Assembly: GCA_948144175.1 (NCBI GenBank)
Contig: CANXME010002181.1
Span: 992,001 to 1,056,000, forward strand
Reading direction: 5' to 3'
DNA length: 64,000 bases
Source: Closterium sp. NIES-65
Taxonomy: Eukaryota; Streptophyta; Zygnematophyceae; Desmidiales; Closteriaceae
Shown: piece after piece, positions 21,961 through 34,091 of the stretch
How positions within the stretch are numbered: the stretch's first letter is position 1
Layout of the letters: each line of letters opens with the position of its first letter
Notes under the pieces: generated by a model
The model's input: only the letters and a program-made list of their open reading frames with translations
Databases searched by the model: none
Told to the model about the DNA's origin: nothing
Program-made: the position numbers and the translations under genes

Positions 21961-23952
21961 CACTGGATGTCTCTGCGTCCGTCCACTGCTCCTCTGCGTG
22001 CCCCTTTGCCTTCTCCTCCTGAGTCCTCTCTTCCTGCTCTTCCCGACCCGGAGTCGCACTCTCTTCATGCTGCCAGTCCTACTGTCACGCGTCTCCTTGC
22101 TACTATTGTCACGGACCCTTCCTTTGAGTCCACTGCTGCGTCTGCCCTAGTTGCTGAGCTCGTCGACTTTGCTGCTCGCTGTCGTCTAGACTACGCTGCC
22201 AGTCTTGTTGCTGAGTCTGAGTCTGTCTGTCTTCCATCCGTCGGGAGTGAGTGTGCCCTTGGCACGGACGTCCTTGAGGACAGGCAGGAGGAGTTCCAGT
22301 GTTTGGCTGCTGCTTCACCTCATCTCGTGTCCGTACTGCTTACCCCTGAGGGAGACCCGGAAGCACTTGACATCCCGACTCCGCGCGCTTACGCGGAGGC
22401 GATAAAGGGTCCCTACTCCTCTCAGTGGCAGTCAGCTATGGACGCAGAGATGGCTTCTTAGAAGTCCACAGGCACCTACGTTGACGAGGTTCCCCCGCCT
22501 GGGGCGAACATCGTCAGTGGCATGTGGATTTTCAGGGTGAAGCGGCCACCGGGTTCTCCGCCTTTCTTCAAGGCGCGTTACGTGGCTCGTGGCTTCAGTC
22601 AGCGGCAGGGAGTTGACTACTTTCAGACCTTCTCTCCCACCCCGAAGATGACCACTCTTCGGGTACTGCTGCACATAGCTGCTCACCGTGACTACGAGCT
22701 GCACTCTCTTGACTTCAACACTCCTTTCTTGCAGGGCAGCCTGCACGAGGAGATCTGGCTGCGTCGCCCACTTGGCTTCACTGGGTCTTTTCCTCCTGGC
22801 ACCCAGTGGAGCCTCCGGCGGCCAGTCTACGGTCTCCGCTAGGCACCGCGTGAGTGGCACGACACACTGAGGACTGCACTTGCGGCTCTTGGGTTTTCTC
22901 CCTCTACTGCCGATCCGTCGCTGTTTCTGCGCACCGACACTTCCTTGCTGCCGTTCTACGTCCTCATGTACGTCGACGACTTGGTCTTTGCCACAGCTGA
23001 CACTGCTGGACTCGCCGACGTGAAGTCTGAGCTGCAGAAGAGACACACGTGCACAGACCTGGGTGAACTGCGCAGCTACCTTGGCTTGCAAATCACCCGG
23101 GACAGAGCACGCCGCACCATTACCCTGACTCAGTCACACATGGTGCAGCAGGTCCTTCAGCGCTTCGGCTTCACGTACTCCTTGCCTCAGGCCACTCCTC
23201 TTCCTACTCGCCACTTGCTCTCAGCTCTGCCTTCGGATGAGTCCATACAGTCGAGTGGCCCGTACCCAGAGCTTGTTGGCTGCCTCATGTACCTGATGAC
23301 CTGCACACGACCCGACCTTGCATACCCTCTTAGCATTCTCGCACGCTATGTTGCTCATGGGAGACACAGACCGGAGCACATGGCTGCAGCAAAGAGGGTG
23401 TTGCGCTACTTGTGCAGTACGTCAGGCATGGGGCTTGTGCTTGGAGGGCAGAGTCCAGTGGTCCTCACTGGGCACGCAGACGCTTCTTGGGCTGACGACC
23501 AGGCTACGCAGCGGTCGTCACAGGGTTACACCTTCAGCCTTGGTTCCGGCTATGTTTCGTGGCGGGCTACCCACTCGTCCTTGGTTCTCGGCTCCAGCTG
23601 TGAGGCTGAGATCTACGCAGGAGCCATGGCTGCACAGGAGCTTCGCTAGCTCACCTACCTGCTGACTGACCTCGGAGAGCCGCCTCGTTCTCCTCCAGTG
23701 CTGTACGTAGACAACAAGGCCATGCTGGCCTTGTGTCGGGAGCAGAGACTGGAGCACTGAACGAAGCACATTGCTCTTCGCTACTTCCTTGCTCGTGAGC
23801 TACAGCAGCGTGGTCAGCTGCGCCTTGCGTACGTGGCCTCTGAGGCCAACACTGCTGATATCTTCACCAGGCACTTGCGCCTTGTGATCATCAGCGCTTC
23901 AGTACTCAGCTGGGTCTTGTGCCTGCCGTGCCTCACTTGCTCACCCCTTGAC
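21961..23952 (+). pseudogene. Copia D reverse transcriptase and RNase H, several stops
   Basis: The pre-RT block starts MSLRPSTAP at 21967. TAG at 22459-22461 replaces Trp (EMAS, stop, KSTG) and TAG at 22840-22842 replaces Gln in GLRQAPREW. The palm with YVDD at 22969-22980 is intact. RNase H motifs LTGHADASWADD and SCEAEIYA are followed by a TAG after QELR (23647-23649), a TGA near 23758 and a one-base loss near 23870 (IFTRH in place of IFTKA). The original TGA terminator is at about 23950. Confidence 0.88.
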
Positions 23953-24163
23953 CTTGTTTGTACTGTTACATATATATATTCATCTGCTCTTACTTGTCTA
24001 GCCTTATATATATATATATATGTGATCCTGCATGTGAACTGGCCTTGTGGCCTTGAACTTGTGCTCGGAATGTGTGGTGACTTTGTGATCCACCCTGAGC
24101 TTGCTTTGCTTTGCTTGACTGGTCTTATGACCCCTGTTCTTCCCCACTTTGCCTATGGGGGCG

Positions 24164-24286
24164 TGTCAGATTTATATGACATAGCTGCTGTAGGCTATAG
24201 TGGGGTAGCACATATGGGGTATAGCTTTCTAGGGTTTGTACTTGTACCCAACTTTCCCTTAATCAATTCATTTTCGTTTCTTTTCA
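24164..24286 (+). repeat. 3' LTR of copia D
   Basis: This 123-bp copy of 16875-16997 has four transition differences. The G-rich polypurine tract (CTATGGGGGCG) lies directly upstream. The right target copy AAAAA follows. Confidence 0.92.
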
Positions 24287-24475
24287 AAAAAATCATTCAA
24301 AAATACCAGATTTTTTTTATGTAGGAAACATTTGAAAAAAAATCATTATATTCAACAAGATCCCGCTTTCCAAATTCGTGTACCTGAAAAGGTCGGTACT
24401 TTACATATGGCAATCATTCGTTGTCAGACTGTCTTCAACAACACCTCGTTTTCTGTCGTATCAACCCAACATCTA
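24287..24475. other. A+T-rich non-element DNA between D and F
   Basis: This short, low-complexity, A+T-rich stretch has no gene. It contains an ACACCTCG segment resembling one at 16150, consistent with being the continuation of the locus into which D inserted. Confidence 0.5.
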
Positions 24476-24616
24476 TGTCAGAACATCATAGCTTATGCTT
24501 TTGTGTAGGCTATAGTGGGGTAGCCCATAAGGGGTACAACCCAATTAGGGTTAGTACTTGTACCCAACTCTTTCATAGTTCATTCATTCTCGTTCATTTT
24601 TACATGGTTTCAGAGC
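24476..24616 (+). repeat. 5' LTR (24476-24604) and PBS of copia F
   Basis: The LTR starts TGTCAGAACATC and ends TTTTTACA. TGGTTTCAGAGC at 24605-24616 is the PBS, one base different from the classic TGGTATCAGAGC. This is the best PBS in the short-LTR family. Confidence 0.9.
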
Positions 24617-25854
24617 ACATATTCTCCTGGCCTGTGGGCCCTACTACTGCTTCCACTGCTACTCGATCTGTCGCACGCCCTGTGGCCGTTGGCGCGCGGC
24701 AATTTTCTCTCTGGCGCGCGCCCCGAGGCGCGCGGCCCCGTTCCTTCCAGGCGCGCCACTCCCCGCTACCTTGTCGCGGCGCCCTAGGGAGCCGCGCGCG
24801 ACCCCTCGCGGCCCCATCTCGTCGCGCCGCCCTAGCGGCCGCGTCGCGCCGCCCTCGCGGCCCCGATCCCCCTCCCTAGCGGCCTCGTCACCTACCCCTG
24901 CGGCCCCGGCGCCGCCCATCCCGGCCCCGGCTCCGCCTTTCCTGGCCCCGGCGCCACCTCGGCTGGCCCCGTCGCCTACCCCGGAGACCCCGACGCCGCC
25001 CTTCCCGACCCGGCCCCGCCACTGCTGGCCCCGTCGCCTGCCCCTTCGGCCTCGTCTCTGCACTTCCCGGCCCAGGCGCCACCTCTGCTGGCCACGTCGC
25101 CTACCCCGGCGACCCCGACGCCGCCCTTCCCGACCCGGCCCCGCCTCTACTGGCCCTATCGCCTACCCCTGCGGCCCCGGCGCTGCCCTTCCCGGCCCCG
25201 GCGCCACCTCTGCTGGCCCCGACGCCGCCCTTCCCGGCCCCGGCGCCGCCTCTGCTGGCCCCGTCGCCTACCTCTGCGGCCCCGGTGCCGCCCTTCCCGG
25301 CCCCGGCGCCGCCTCTGCTGGCCCCGTCGCCTACCTTTGCGGCCCCAGCACCGCCCTTCCCAGCCCCGGCGCCGGATCTCCTGGCCCCGTCGCCTACCCT
25401 GCGGCCCCGGCGCTGCCTCTGCTGGCCACGCCGCCGCTCCACCCGGCCCCGCCGCCGTCCCCAAGCGGCCACGCCATAACCATCAAGCCGCCGGCGCCGC
25501 CGAGCTGCTGCCGAGCCGCCCGAGCCACCCGAGCCGCCCGAGCCGCAGCGCCACCTGAGCCGCCCAAGCCGCTTGAGCCGCCGAGTCGCCGAGCCGCAGT
25601 TGCCGCCGAGCCGCCCGAGTCGCCCGAGCCGCCGAGCCGCAGTTGCTGCCGAGCCGTCGTGCCACCGAGGTTGCCCGAGCCACCCACACCGCCGAGTCGC
25701 CGAGTCGCCGAGCCTGCTCTTCCCGCCACTGGTGAGCCCCTGCCCTGCTAGCGCGCTGCCCGCCGCCTTCTTGCCTTCCTGCCTGCCTTTCGTCCTGCCT
25801 GGCTGCCTGCCTTACTGCTGCTAGTCCTGCTCCTGCTTCTATTGGCGGAGCCAG
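24617..25854 (+). other. G+C-rich leader of copia F
   Basis: From 24890 to 25430 CGGCCCCGGCGCCGCC-type units repeat with a period of roughly 30-45 bp. From 25490 to 25720 CGAGCCGCCCGAGC-type units follow. Long open frames are present in several phases, but none is conserved between copies, so no gene is called. Confidence 0.75.
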
Positions 25855-27960
25855 ATGCAGCCCCAGCGACGTCCGCGTGAGTCCCTCACGCCCCAGCAGC
25901 TGCGTGAGTGGTACGCTGGTTGGGGTTGTAGGGGTGGCGGCGCTGCTACTGCTACCACTACTGCTGCTACTACTACTGGCGGCGGCCAGATGCAGCTCCA
26001 GCGACGCCCACGCGCGTCTCTCACGCCCCAGCAGCTTTGTGAGTGGTACGCTCAGAGTAGAGGGTCTCTCAGTTCTGTTCGCTACTCTTACGTGATTCGC
26101 ACTGGTGCTCGGACTGGTCAGCCTTGTGGGACGCCTAGTCACACACAGTCCCGCTGCTTCGCCCGTCAAAGCGACGCCTGGCGTACCGAGTTTGGCGACG
26201 AGGCTGAGCTCCCCGACTGGGTGGAGTTGCTTAGGCAGAGGGTAGATATATTTGCTCTTGACTATGATGCTATTATCACTGCCATGTATGCATTGCCTAC
26301 TAGTGCTGACCGTGCCGGTCACCTGTGCGTACCGCCTGACCCGGGTATAGAGCCTGCTGCTCTAGCTACTGGTGAGGCTGCTGCTCTGGGTGCTAGTGAG
26401 TCTCCTGCTCCAGGTACAGGTGCGGCTGCTACTCTAGGTGCTAGTGAGTCTGCTTCCTCAGGTGCGGGTGAGTCTGCTCTCTCAGGTACCGCGTCGACTC
26501 CGGCCTCTCACACCTTCACTCTTGACTCGAGGGCTTCCCGCTCCTTCTTTCGAGACCGCACCACACACACACCGCTTGGTCGGCCAGTTGCAGTCTCTCT
26601 GGCAGACCCCTCTGGGGAACCTGTCCTTGCTCACTTCTCCACTGTCCTCCCGTGTCCGACGGCCCCCTCTGGCACCCTGTCTGGTCTTTACCTCCCCTCG
26701 TTCTCTACGAACTTGGTGAGTGGTGCTGACCTACAGGATGCGGGGGTTCACCAGTTCACTCCTGCGAGTCAGCGGGTGACCCACTGCACGGACGCTCGGA
26801 CAGGCCGACACCTAGCCACGTTTACACGTCGGCCGGGGTCAAGCCTGTACACACTGACCACTGCGTCTCCTCCAGTCACTGCGTCTGGTCAGGTCGCTGC
26901 GTCGGGTCAGGTGTTTGTTGCAGCGTCCAGGTCTGGTCCTGGGTCTGCCCCCTGCTCGTGTCATCTCCTGTCTCACGAGACTCTCCTCTGGCACCACCGC
27001 CTTGGTCACCCCTCCCTGCTTCGTCTCCGAAGCATGGCCTCCCGTGTCCTTGTCTCTGGTCTTCCCCGGTCCCTCCCTCCCCTTCCTTCGAGGCCTGGCC
27101 CTACCTGCGTCCCCTGTGTCGAGGGGCGGCAGCGGGCTGCCCCTCACTCCTCTCAGTTTTCTCCGACAGAGGCCCCGCTGCAGACGCTTCACATGGACGT
27201 GTGGGGCTCGGCCCGCGTCCGTGGACAGGGTCACGAGCGCTACTTCCTGCTGGTGGTTGACGATTACTCGCGTTACACCACAGTCTTCCCCTTGCGCAGC
27301 AAGGGTGATGTCATTGAGGTGTTGATCGACTGGATCCGCGCAGCTCGTCTCCAGCTCAGGAGGAGCTACGGCTCGGACTTTCTTGTTCTGCGTCTGCACT
27401 CTGACAGAGGCGGAGAGTTCTCCTCTGGCCTTCTGCGAGCCTACTGTCGTGCACGAGGCATCCGCCAGACCTTCACGCTTCCGGACTCTCCACAGCAAAA
27501 TGGGATTGCAGAGCACCGCATTGCCATGGTCATGGACGTCGCCCGTACGTCCATGATGCATGCGGCTGCCCCTCATTTTATGTGACCGTTTGCGGTCCGG
27601 TACGCGGCGCATCGGATCAACCTTCAGCCCAGGGTCTCCATGCCGGAGACCTCCCCAGCTTTTCTGTGGACGGGGAAGGTTGGCGATGCGTCTGCGTTCC
27701 GTATCTGGGGATCTCGGGCGTTTGTCCGCGACTTGTTTGCGGACAAGTTGTCCCCTCGTGCTGCTCCTTGCGTCTTCCTGGGTTTCCCCCCTGACGCGCA
27801 AGGGTGGCAGTTCTACCACCCCACCTCTCGCCGTGTTCTGTCCTCCCAGGATGTCACGTTCGACGAGTCGGTCCCCTACTACCGCCTCTTCCCCTACCGC
27901 ACTCCGTCCCTTCCCCTGCCACCGCTCTTCCTTGTGCCAGGTCCCCCCCCAGTAGACCCC
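25855..27960 (+). pseudogene. Copia F shortened gag, protease and integrase
   Basis: The ATG at 25855 opens a 576-residue frame. It begins with two copies of the QRRPRESLTPQQLREWYA module and then a knuckle whose first Cys is Ser (YSYVIRTGARTGQPC). The protease is FTLDSRASRSFFRDR, so the catalytic DSG has become DSR, which should inactivate it. Integrase keeps WHHRLGHPSL and CVPCVEG and the D,D(35)E residues (HMDVWGS, RLHSDRGGEF, NGIAEHRIA). A TGA at 27583-27585 replaces Trp in FMWPFAV. The rest of integrase continues in the same frame to a short poly-C near 27945. Confidence 0.88.
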
Positions 27961-30896
27961 CTCCCCCCTCAGGGCCCTGCCCCTTCACGTGTGTCCCAGG
28001 TCAACGTTGTTGAGCCTATCGAGGTCGCAGGTGACTCTGGTGCTGCTGAGGGTGCTGAGCCTGGGGGTGCTGACTCTGGGGGTGCTGAGCGTGTGGGTGC
28101 TACGCCTGGGGGTGCTGAGCCTGGGGTGCTGAGCCTGGTGGTGCTACGCCTGGGGGTGCTACGCCTGGGGGTGCTACGCCTGGAGGTTTTGAGCCTGGAG
28201 GTGCTGAGCCTGAGGGAGCTGGGCCTACTCGTGTGGCATCTGGCAGTACTGTGCCTGGCGGTTCTCCGGGTGCTTCGTCTCGCCTGGAGCCACTCTCTCC
28301 ATAGGAGCTGCGTGAGAGGTTTGCCCGGCGCTGGAGGCGAGCTGCTGGAGGTGCTGAGGGTACTGGAGGTTCTGCTGCTGCTGAGGGTGCTTGTGCCACG
28401 GGTCCCGGAGGTGCTCGTACTGGGAGTACTGGAGCTGCTGGGCCTGTGGGTACTTCTGGAGCTGGAGCTGCTGCGGGTGTTGGCGCGGAGGCTACTGCTG
28501 TCGGTCCTGGAGGCGGTCCTGCTGGGGGTGCTACTGGTGCTGCTGGAGGTACTGGAGCTGGAGGTGCTGCTGGTGTTGGTGTTGCCGTTGGGGGTACTGG
28601 TGCTGTCCCTGCTGTGTCGGGAGTCGCCGCGCGGCCTCGGCCGTACTTCGTTCCGCTCCTTCAGCAGGTTCTTGGTCTCCCGCCTTCTACTGGTCCTCCT
28701 CCTCCCTTAGAGTGTCCACAGCCTGTCCCGTCACAGTTACAGTTACAGCCGGCCTCCCCACTGCCTGCTCTGTCTCCCTACACTGGTCCTACTGGAGGTC
28801 TTGCTGAGCGTCGTGAGCCTGCGTCTCGCCTTGCGTCGCGTGTCCGTGCTGCTCGCACCAGTGGTCGCGGTTCACGTCAGCGTCCTCCTCCTATCCCTGG
28901 CACGCACCGGATGTCTCTACGTCCGTCCACTGCTCCTCTGCGTGCCCCTTTACCTTCTCCTCCTAAGTCTTCTCTTCCTGCTCTTGACGACCCGGAGTCG
29001 GACTCTCTTCGTGCTGCCAGTCCTACTATCACGCGTCTCCTTGCTACTGTCGTCACTGACCCTTCCTTTGAGTCCACTGCTGCGTCTGCCCTAGTTGCTG
29101 AGCTCGTCGACTTTGCTGCTCGCTGTCGCCTAGACTACGCTGCCAGTCTTGTTGCTGAGTCTGAGTCTGTCTGTCCTCCATCCGTCGGGGGTGAGTGTGC
29201 CCTTGGCACGGACGTCCTTGAGGACAGGCAGGAGGAGTTCCAGTGCTTGGCCGCTGCTTCACCTCATCTCGTGTCCGTACTGCTTCCCCCTGAGGGAGAC
29301 CCGGATGCACTTGACATCCCGACTCCGCGCTCTTACGTGGAGGCGATACAGGGTCCCTACTCCTCTCGGTGGCAGGAAGCTATGGACGCAGAGATGGCTT
29401 CCTTGAAGTCCACAGGCACCTACGTTGACGAGGTTCCCCCGCCTGGGGCGAACATCGTCAATGGCATGTGGATTTTCAGGGTGAAGCGGCCAACGGATTC
29501 TCCGCCTGCCTTCAAGGCGCGTTACGTGGCTCGTGGCTTCAGTCAGCGGCAGGGAGTTGACTACTTTCAGACCTTCTCTCCCACCCCGAAGATGACCACT
29601 CTTCGGGTACTACTGCATGTAGCTGCTCACCATGACTACAAGCTACACTCTCTTGACTTCAGCACTGCTTTCTTGCAGGGCAGCCTGCACGAGGAGATAT
29701 GGCTGCGCCGCCCACCTGGCTTCACTGGGACTTTTCCTCGTGGCACCCAGTGGAGCCTTCGGCAGCCGGTCTACGGTCTTCACCAGGCACCGCGTGAGTG
29801 GTACGACACACTGAGGACTACACTTGCGGCTCTTGGGTTTTCTCCCTCTACTGCCGACCCGTCGCTGTTTCTGCGCACCGACACTTCTCTGCCGCCATTC
29901 TACATCCTCGTGTACGTCGACGACTTGGTCTTTGCCACAGTTGACACTGCTGGACTCGCCCACGTGAAGCCCGAGCTGCAGAAGAGACACACGTGCACTG
30001 ACCTGGGTGAACTGCGCAGCTACCTTGGCTTGCAGATCACCCGGGACAGAGCACGCCGCACCATTACCCTGACTCAGTCACACATGGTGCAGCAGATCCT
30101 TCAGCGCTTCGGCTTCACGTACTCCTTGCCTCATGCCACTCCTTTGCCTACTCGCCACTCGCTCTCAGCTCTGCCTTCGGATGAGTCCGTAGAGTCGAGT
30201 GGCCCGTACCCAGAGCTTGTTGGCTGCCTCATGTACTTGATGACCTGCACACGACCTGACCTTGCATACCCTCTTAGCATTCTCGCACGCTATGTTGCTC
30301 CTGGGAGACACAGACCAGAGCACATGGCTGCAGCGAAGAGGGTGTTGCGCAACTTGTGCGGTACGTCGGGCATGGGGCTTGTGCTTGGAGGGCAGAGTCC
30401 AGTGGTCCTCACTGGGCACGCAGACGCTTCTTGGGCTGACGACCAGGCTACGCAGCGGTCGTCATAGGGTTACACCTTGAGCCTTGGTTCCGGCTCTGTT
30501 TCGTGGCGGGCTACTCGCTCGTCTTCTGTTCTCGGCTCCAGTTGTGAGGCTGAGATCTACGCAGGAGCCATGGCTACTCAGGAGCTTTGCTGGCTCACCT
30601 ACCTGCAGACTGACCTCGGAGAGCCGCCTCGTTCTCCTCCAGTGCTGTACGTAGACAACAAGGCCATGCTGGCCTTGTGTCGGGAGCAGCGACTGGAGCA
30701 CAGAACGAAGCACATTGCTCTCCGCTACTTTCTTGCTCGTGAGCTGCAGCAGCGTGGTCAGCTGCGTCTTGCGTACGTGGCCTCTGAGGCCAACACTGCT
30801 GGTATCTTCACCAAGGCGCTTGCGCCTTGTGATCATCAGCGCTTCTGTACTCAGCTGGGTCTTGTGCCTGCCTTGCCTTACTTGCTCACCTCTTGA
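27961..30896 (+). pseudogene. Copia F spacer, reverse transcriptase and RNase H
   Basis: The repeat spacer loses a base near 28125. From 28446 a 673-residue frame is open to 30467. It covers the end of the spacer, the pre-RT block (MSLRPSTAP, ESTAASALVAELVDF), RT fingers (GMWIFRVKR, FSQRQGVDYFQTF), YVDD at 29913-29924 (residue about 490) and the first RNase H segment (TGHADASWADD). TAG at 30465-30467 replaces Gln. RNase H then continues in the same frame with SSCEAEIYA, LYVDNKAMLAL and YVASEANTAG to the terminator at 30894-30896. The RT domain itself is uninterrupted. Confidence 0.9.
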
Positions 30897-31105
30897 CCTT
30901 GTTTGTACTGTTACATATATATATATATACGTGCTCTTGCTTTTCTAGCCTTTTATATATATGTACTCCTGCATGTGAACTGGCCTTGTGGCCTTGAACT
31001 TGTGCTCGGAATGTGTGGTGACTTTGTGATCCACCCTGAGCTTGCTTTGCTTTGCTTGACTGGTCTTGTGGCCCCTTGTTCTCCCCCACTTTGCCTATGG
31101 GGGTG

Positions 31106-31234
31106 TGGCAGAACATTATAGCTTATACTTTTGTGTAGGCTATGGTGGGGTAGCCCATAAGGGGTACAACCCTATTAGGGTTATTTCTTGTACCCAACTG
31201 TTTCATAGTTCATTCATTCTCGTTCATTCTCACA
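31106..31234 (+). repeat. 3' LTR of copia F
   Basis: At 129 bp, this copy starts TGGCAGAAC (TGT changed to TGG) and ends TTCTCACA. The polypurine tract lies immediately upstream. It shows about ten differences from the 5' LTR. Confidence 0.88.
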
Positions 31235-31729
31235 GGCTTTGCTCGACGAGATCCGGTCGACGACGTCGACGGGCATTGCTAGTGCAAGATAGCGGTTGAC
31301 GATGCCATTCGATGAACACTGCTCGACGTGCTGGTCTCGGCAAACGCTGTTCGGTCATGCAGCGACGAGCTGGGCAATGAAAGTAACTCGACTGCAATAC
31401 ACGGCTTCTGAGCGAATGTCGCCCAGGAGGTCTTAGAATACCGAATTGCGGAATATCATCACTTGCTCTATGGCGCACGGGTAGCGAAATTGTTGACACA
31501 TGTTCTACTTGTCATCTGCGCAATGTACATGGCGGTGCGACCGTCAACCTGCACCTCCTTCGTATACTACCGCATCATGTTGTTATTGTTCGTTTTAATC
31601 GAGGCCTGGGTATTCAATTATTTTTTGTGAATGTGCTGGTGAGAGGATAATCCAACGTCAATGGAGATGTAGAATACGTAAGAAAATAAGAGCAATAAGA
31701 ATAACATTACAACTGTTGATAGAGCTATT
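31235..31729. other. Apparently unique DNA between F and G
   Basis: These 495 bases have no similarity to the elements in the window, and I see no convincing coding frame. The first 150 bases contain several CTCGAC and GTCGACG words, recalling the TCGA-rich stretch at 16130-16874. The segment could be surviving host intergenic DNA. Confidence 0.55.
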
Positions 31730-31833
31730 TGTCAGAACATCATAGCTTATGCATTTTGTGTAGGCTATAGTGGGGTAGCCCATAAGGGGTACAACCCAAT
31801 TAGGGTTAGCACTTGTACCCAACTCTTTCATAG
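31730..31833 (+). repeat. 5' LTR of copia G, 3' end lost
   Basis: It starts TGTCAGAACATCATAGC and matches copia F's LTR up to CTTTCATAG. The last 25 or so bases and the PBS are missing; leader sequence follows directly. Without a PBS this copy could not be reverse transcribed. Confidence 0.85.
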
Positions 31834-32515
31834 ACCTTCGACCCGCCCGTCGGCCCACCGTGCGCCGCCCTTGCGGCCCCTTGCGCCGCCCTTGCAGCCC
31901 CTTGCACCGCCCTAGCGGCCCCGCCGCCTAACCCTAGCGGCCCCGCCGCCCACTCCTGCGGCTCCGCCGCCTACACCTGCGGCCACGGCGCCGCCCTTCC
32001 CGGCCCTGACGCTGCCTCACCTAGCCCCGCCGCCCTTCGCGGCCCCTCGAGCCGCCCTCCGCGGCCTCCTCACGGCCCCTCCGTCGCCCTTTGCGGCCCC
32101 TCGAGCCGCCGTCCGCAGCCTCCTCACGGCCCCTCCGCCGCCATTCGCGGCCCCTAGCGGCTAGCCGCCGTCGCCCCTAAGGCAGGAGCCGCCGCCGTCG
32201 AGCCGCCGAGCCGCCGAGCAGCCGAACCGCCGAGCCGCCCAGCAGCCGAGCCGCCGAGCCGCCCAGCAGCCGAGCAGTCGAGCCGCCGAGCCGCCGAGCC
32301 GCCCAGCAGCCGAGCAGCCGAGCTGCCGAGCCGCCGAACCGCCCAGCAGCCAAGCAGCCGAGCCGCCGAGCCGCCCAGCAGCCGAGCAGCCGAGCCACCG
32401 AGCCGACCTGCAGCTGAGCCGCCCGCACCGCCGAGCCGCCCTGTCTGGTAAGAGCATCGCTTCTGTCACTGCACTGCCCTTACCCTACTGTTCCCACTGC
32501 TAGTCTACTGTTGTC
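31834..32515 (+). other. G+C-rich leader of copia G
   Basis: CGGCCCCTCGAGCCGCC-type units fill 31860-32160, and CCGAGCCGCCCAGCAG-type units fill 32190-32420, the same two array types as in copia D. The gag ATG follows at 32516. Confidence 0.75.
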
Positions 32516-34091
32516 ATGGCTACCCCTAGTGTCCTCGCTTTTGACGCTGACGGTAGGGCCATTGACTTTGACTTCTGGACAGATGACCTGCAGCTTTTCC
32601 TACAGTGCGATAGGGCAGACGGTCTCTCCCTGTTTGACCTCTCTTCTGGAGCCTCTCCTGCCCCCGCTGCTGATGCTGACGCCACTGTTTGCTCACATTG
32701 GGCCACACGCGATGCTGCTGCACGTCTTGCTGTGCGTCGCCACCTGCCTACCTCTGAGCGTGCACACTTTAGCCAGTACAAGAGTGCTCAGACCTTGTAC
32801 GACGCTGTAGTTGCACGCTACTCCTCCCCTGCCACTGCTGCACTGAGCCGCCTCATGCTACCGTACCTCTTCCCTGACCTTGCTGCCTTTCCCACAGTCG
32901 CTGACCTCATTACGCACCTCCGCACTAGTGACAATCGCTACTGCGCTGCGATTCCTGCTGAGTTCTGCGCCAAGAACCCCCCCCCCCATGTATATCACCC
33001 TCTACTACATAGTCACCCGGCTCCCTGACTCTCTCCGTGTAGTCAGGGACCACTTCCTCTCAGTTTGCCCCACCACTCTCACCGTTGACCTCCTCGAGAA
33101 GGCCCTCTTAGCAGCAGAGAAGAGCATAGTCGTTGTAGGAGCCTCTCGTGGTGACCCTCGCACCCCCATCTTTGAGGGGTGTTCCCCCTCCCCCCTTTTG
33201 CCCTCTGTTGCCTCTGCTGCTGCGGCCAACCTCGTTGGTTTGGAGTTGGTCGGTGCGGCATCTACCCCTAGCGAGAAGCGCCGCCCTGGCAAGGGAAAGG
33301 GGGGCAGGGGCGCTGGAGGAGCTAGCGGGGGCGGTGGAGGCGGCGGTGGAGGCGGCGGAGGGAGTGGGGGTGGCGGTGCGGGTGGTGGCAGGGGTGGAGG
33401 TGTCGGTGGCGGCAGTGAAGGCGGAGGCGGCGGCGGCGGTGGCGGTGGGAGCGGAGGTGGCGGAGGCGGCGGCAGTGGAGGAGGCGGTGGTGGAGGAGGT
33501 GGAGCTGGTCGGGGTGGCGCTGCGCAGAGGGTCAGCTCCGGTGGTGGTCAGCGCCAGCAGCAGCAGCAGCAAACTCGTGACATCCCCCCCCCTCAGCAGC
33601 TCCATGGGTGGTACGCTGCACGCCAGTGGGGTGGGGGTACTGGTCCGTGCACCTACGTCCTACGCACCGACGACCGCGCGGGTGAGCACTGTGGGGGTGC
33701 GCACTCCACCCAGCGCTGCTTTGGCTGCCTGACGGACGCTTGGCGTCACCAGTTCCCGGAGGCCACTGAGATCCCCCGCTGGGGTGAGCTTCCTCGGGCG
33801 GGAGTAGCTATCTTTGACCTTGACTTTGATACTATTCTTGCTGCCATGTATGCTGTGACTATTAGTGATGAGGGTGACTGTTACCGGTGTTTTCCGCCCG
33901 ACCTGGGCATTGAGACTGCTACTCTAGGTACTAGTGAGGCTGCTGCTCTAGGTGCTAGCGAGGCTGCTGCTCTAGGTGCCAGTGCGTCTGCTTCCTCAGG
34001 TGCTGGTGAGTCTGCGCTCTCAGGTACCGCGTCGGCTTCGCCCTCCCTCACCTTCACCCTTGACTGGTGGGCTTCTCGCTCCTTCTTTTGA
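32516..34091 (+). pseudogene. Copia G gag and start of protease
   Basis: MATPSVLAFDADG begins at 32516 and the capsid is open to the poly-C run at 32977-32987 (11 C), where the frame shifts. The C-terminal part continues from there: YITLYYIVTRLPDSLR, a Gly-rich tract (33300-33510), the knuckle CTYVLRTDDRAGEHC with H and C, and FDLDFDTILAAMYA. The protease reads FTLDWWASRSFF: the catalytic DSG has become DWW. TGA follows at 34089-34091, at the same codon as in copia D. Confidence 0.88.

Larger units (their letters stand above)
16875..24286 (+). mobile_element. Copia element D, full length, decayed
   Basis: Two 123-bp LTRs with four differences, all transitions, enclose a 7.2-kb interior. The flanks are AAAAA on both sides (16870-16874 and 24287-24291), a 5-bp duplication, although placed in an A-run. 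Order: degenerate PBS (TAGTATCGAGC at 16998), G+C-rich leader, gag, protease, integrase, repeat spacer, RT, RNase H, TA-rich 3' UTR, polypurine tract. Several stops, frameshifts and two long poly-C runs break the coding frame. Confidence 0.92.
24476..31234 (+). mobile_element. Copia element F, gag-deficient
   Basis: Two 129-bp LTRs, about 92% identical by eye, enclose PBS, G+C-rich leader, a shortened gag, protease, integrase, spacer, RT and RNase H. The first half of gag (MATPSVL to the YITLYYIV region) is absent, as in copia B. The flanks ATCTA (left) and GGCTT (right) do not match, so no target duplication remains. Either F recombined with another copy or the flank was lost. Of the short-LTR copies other than J, F has the longest intact RT frame. 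Confidence 0.87.
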
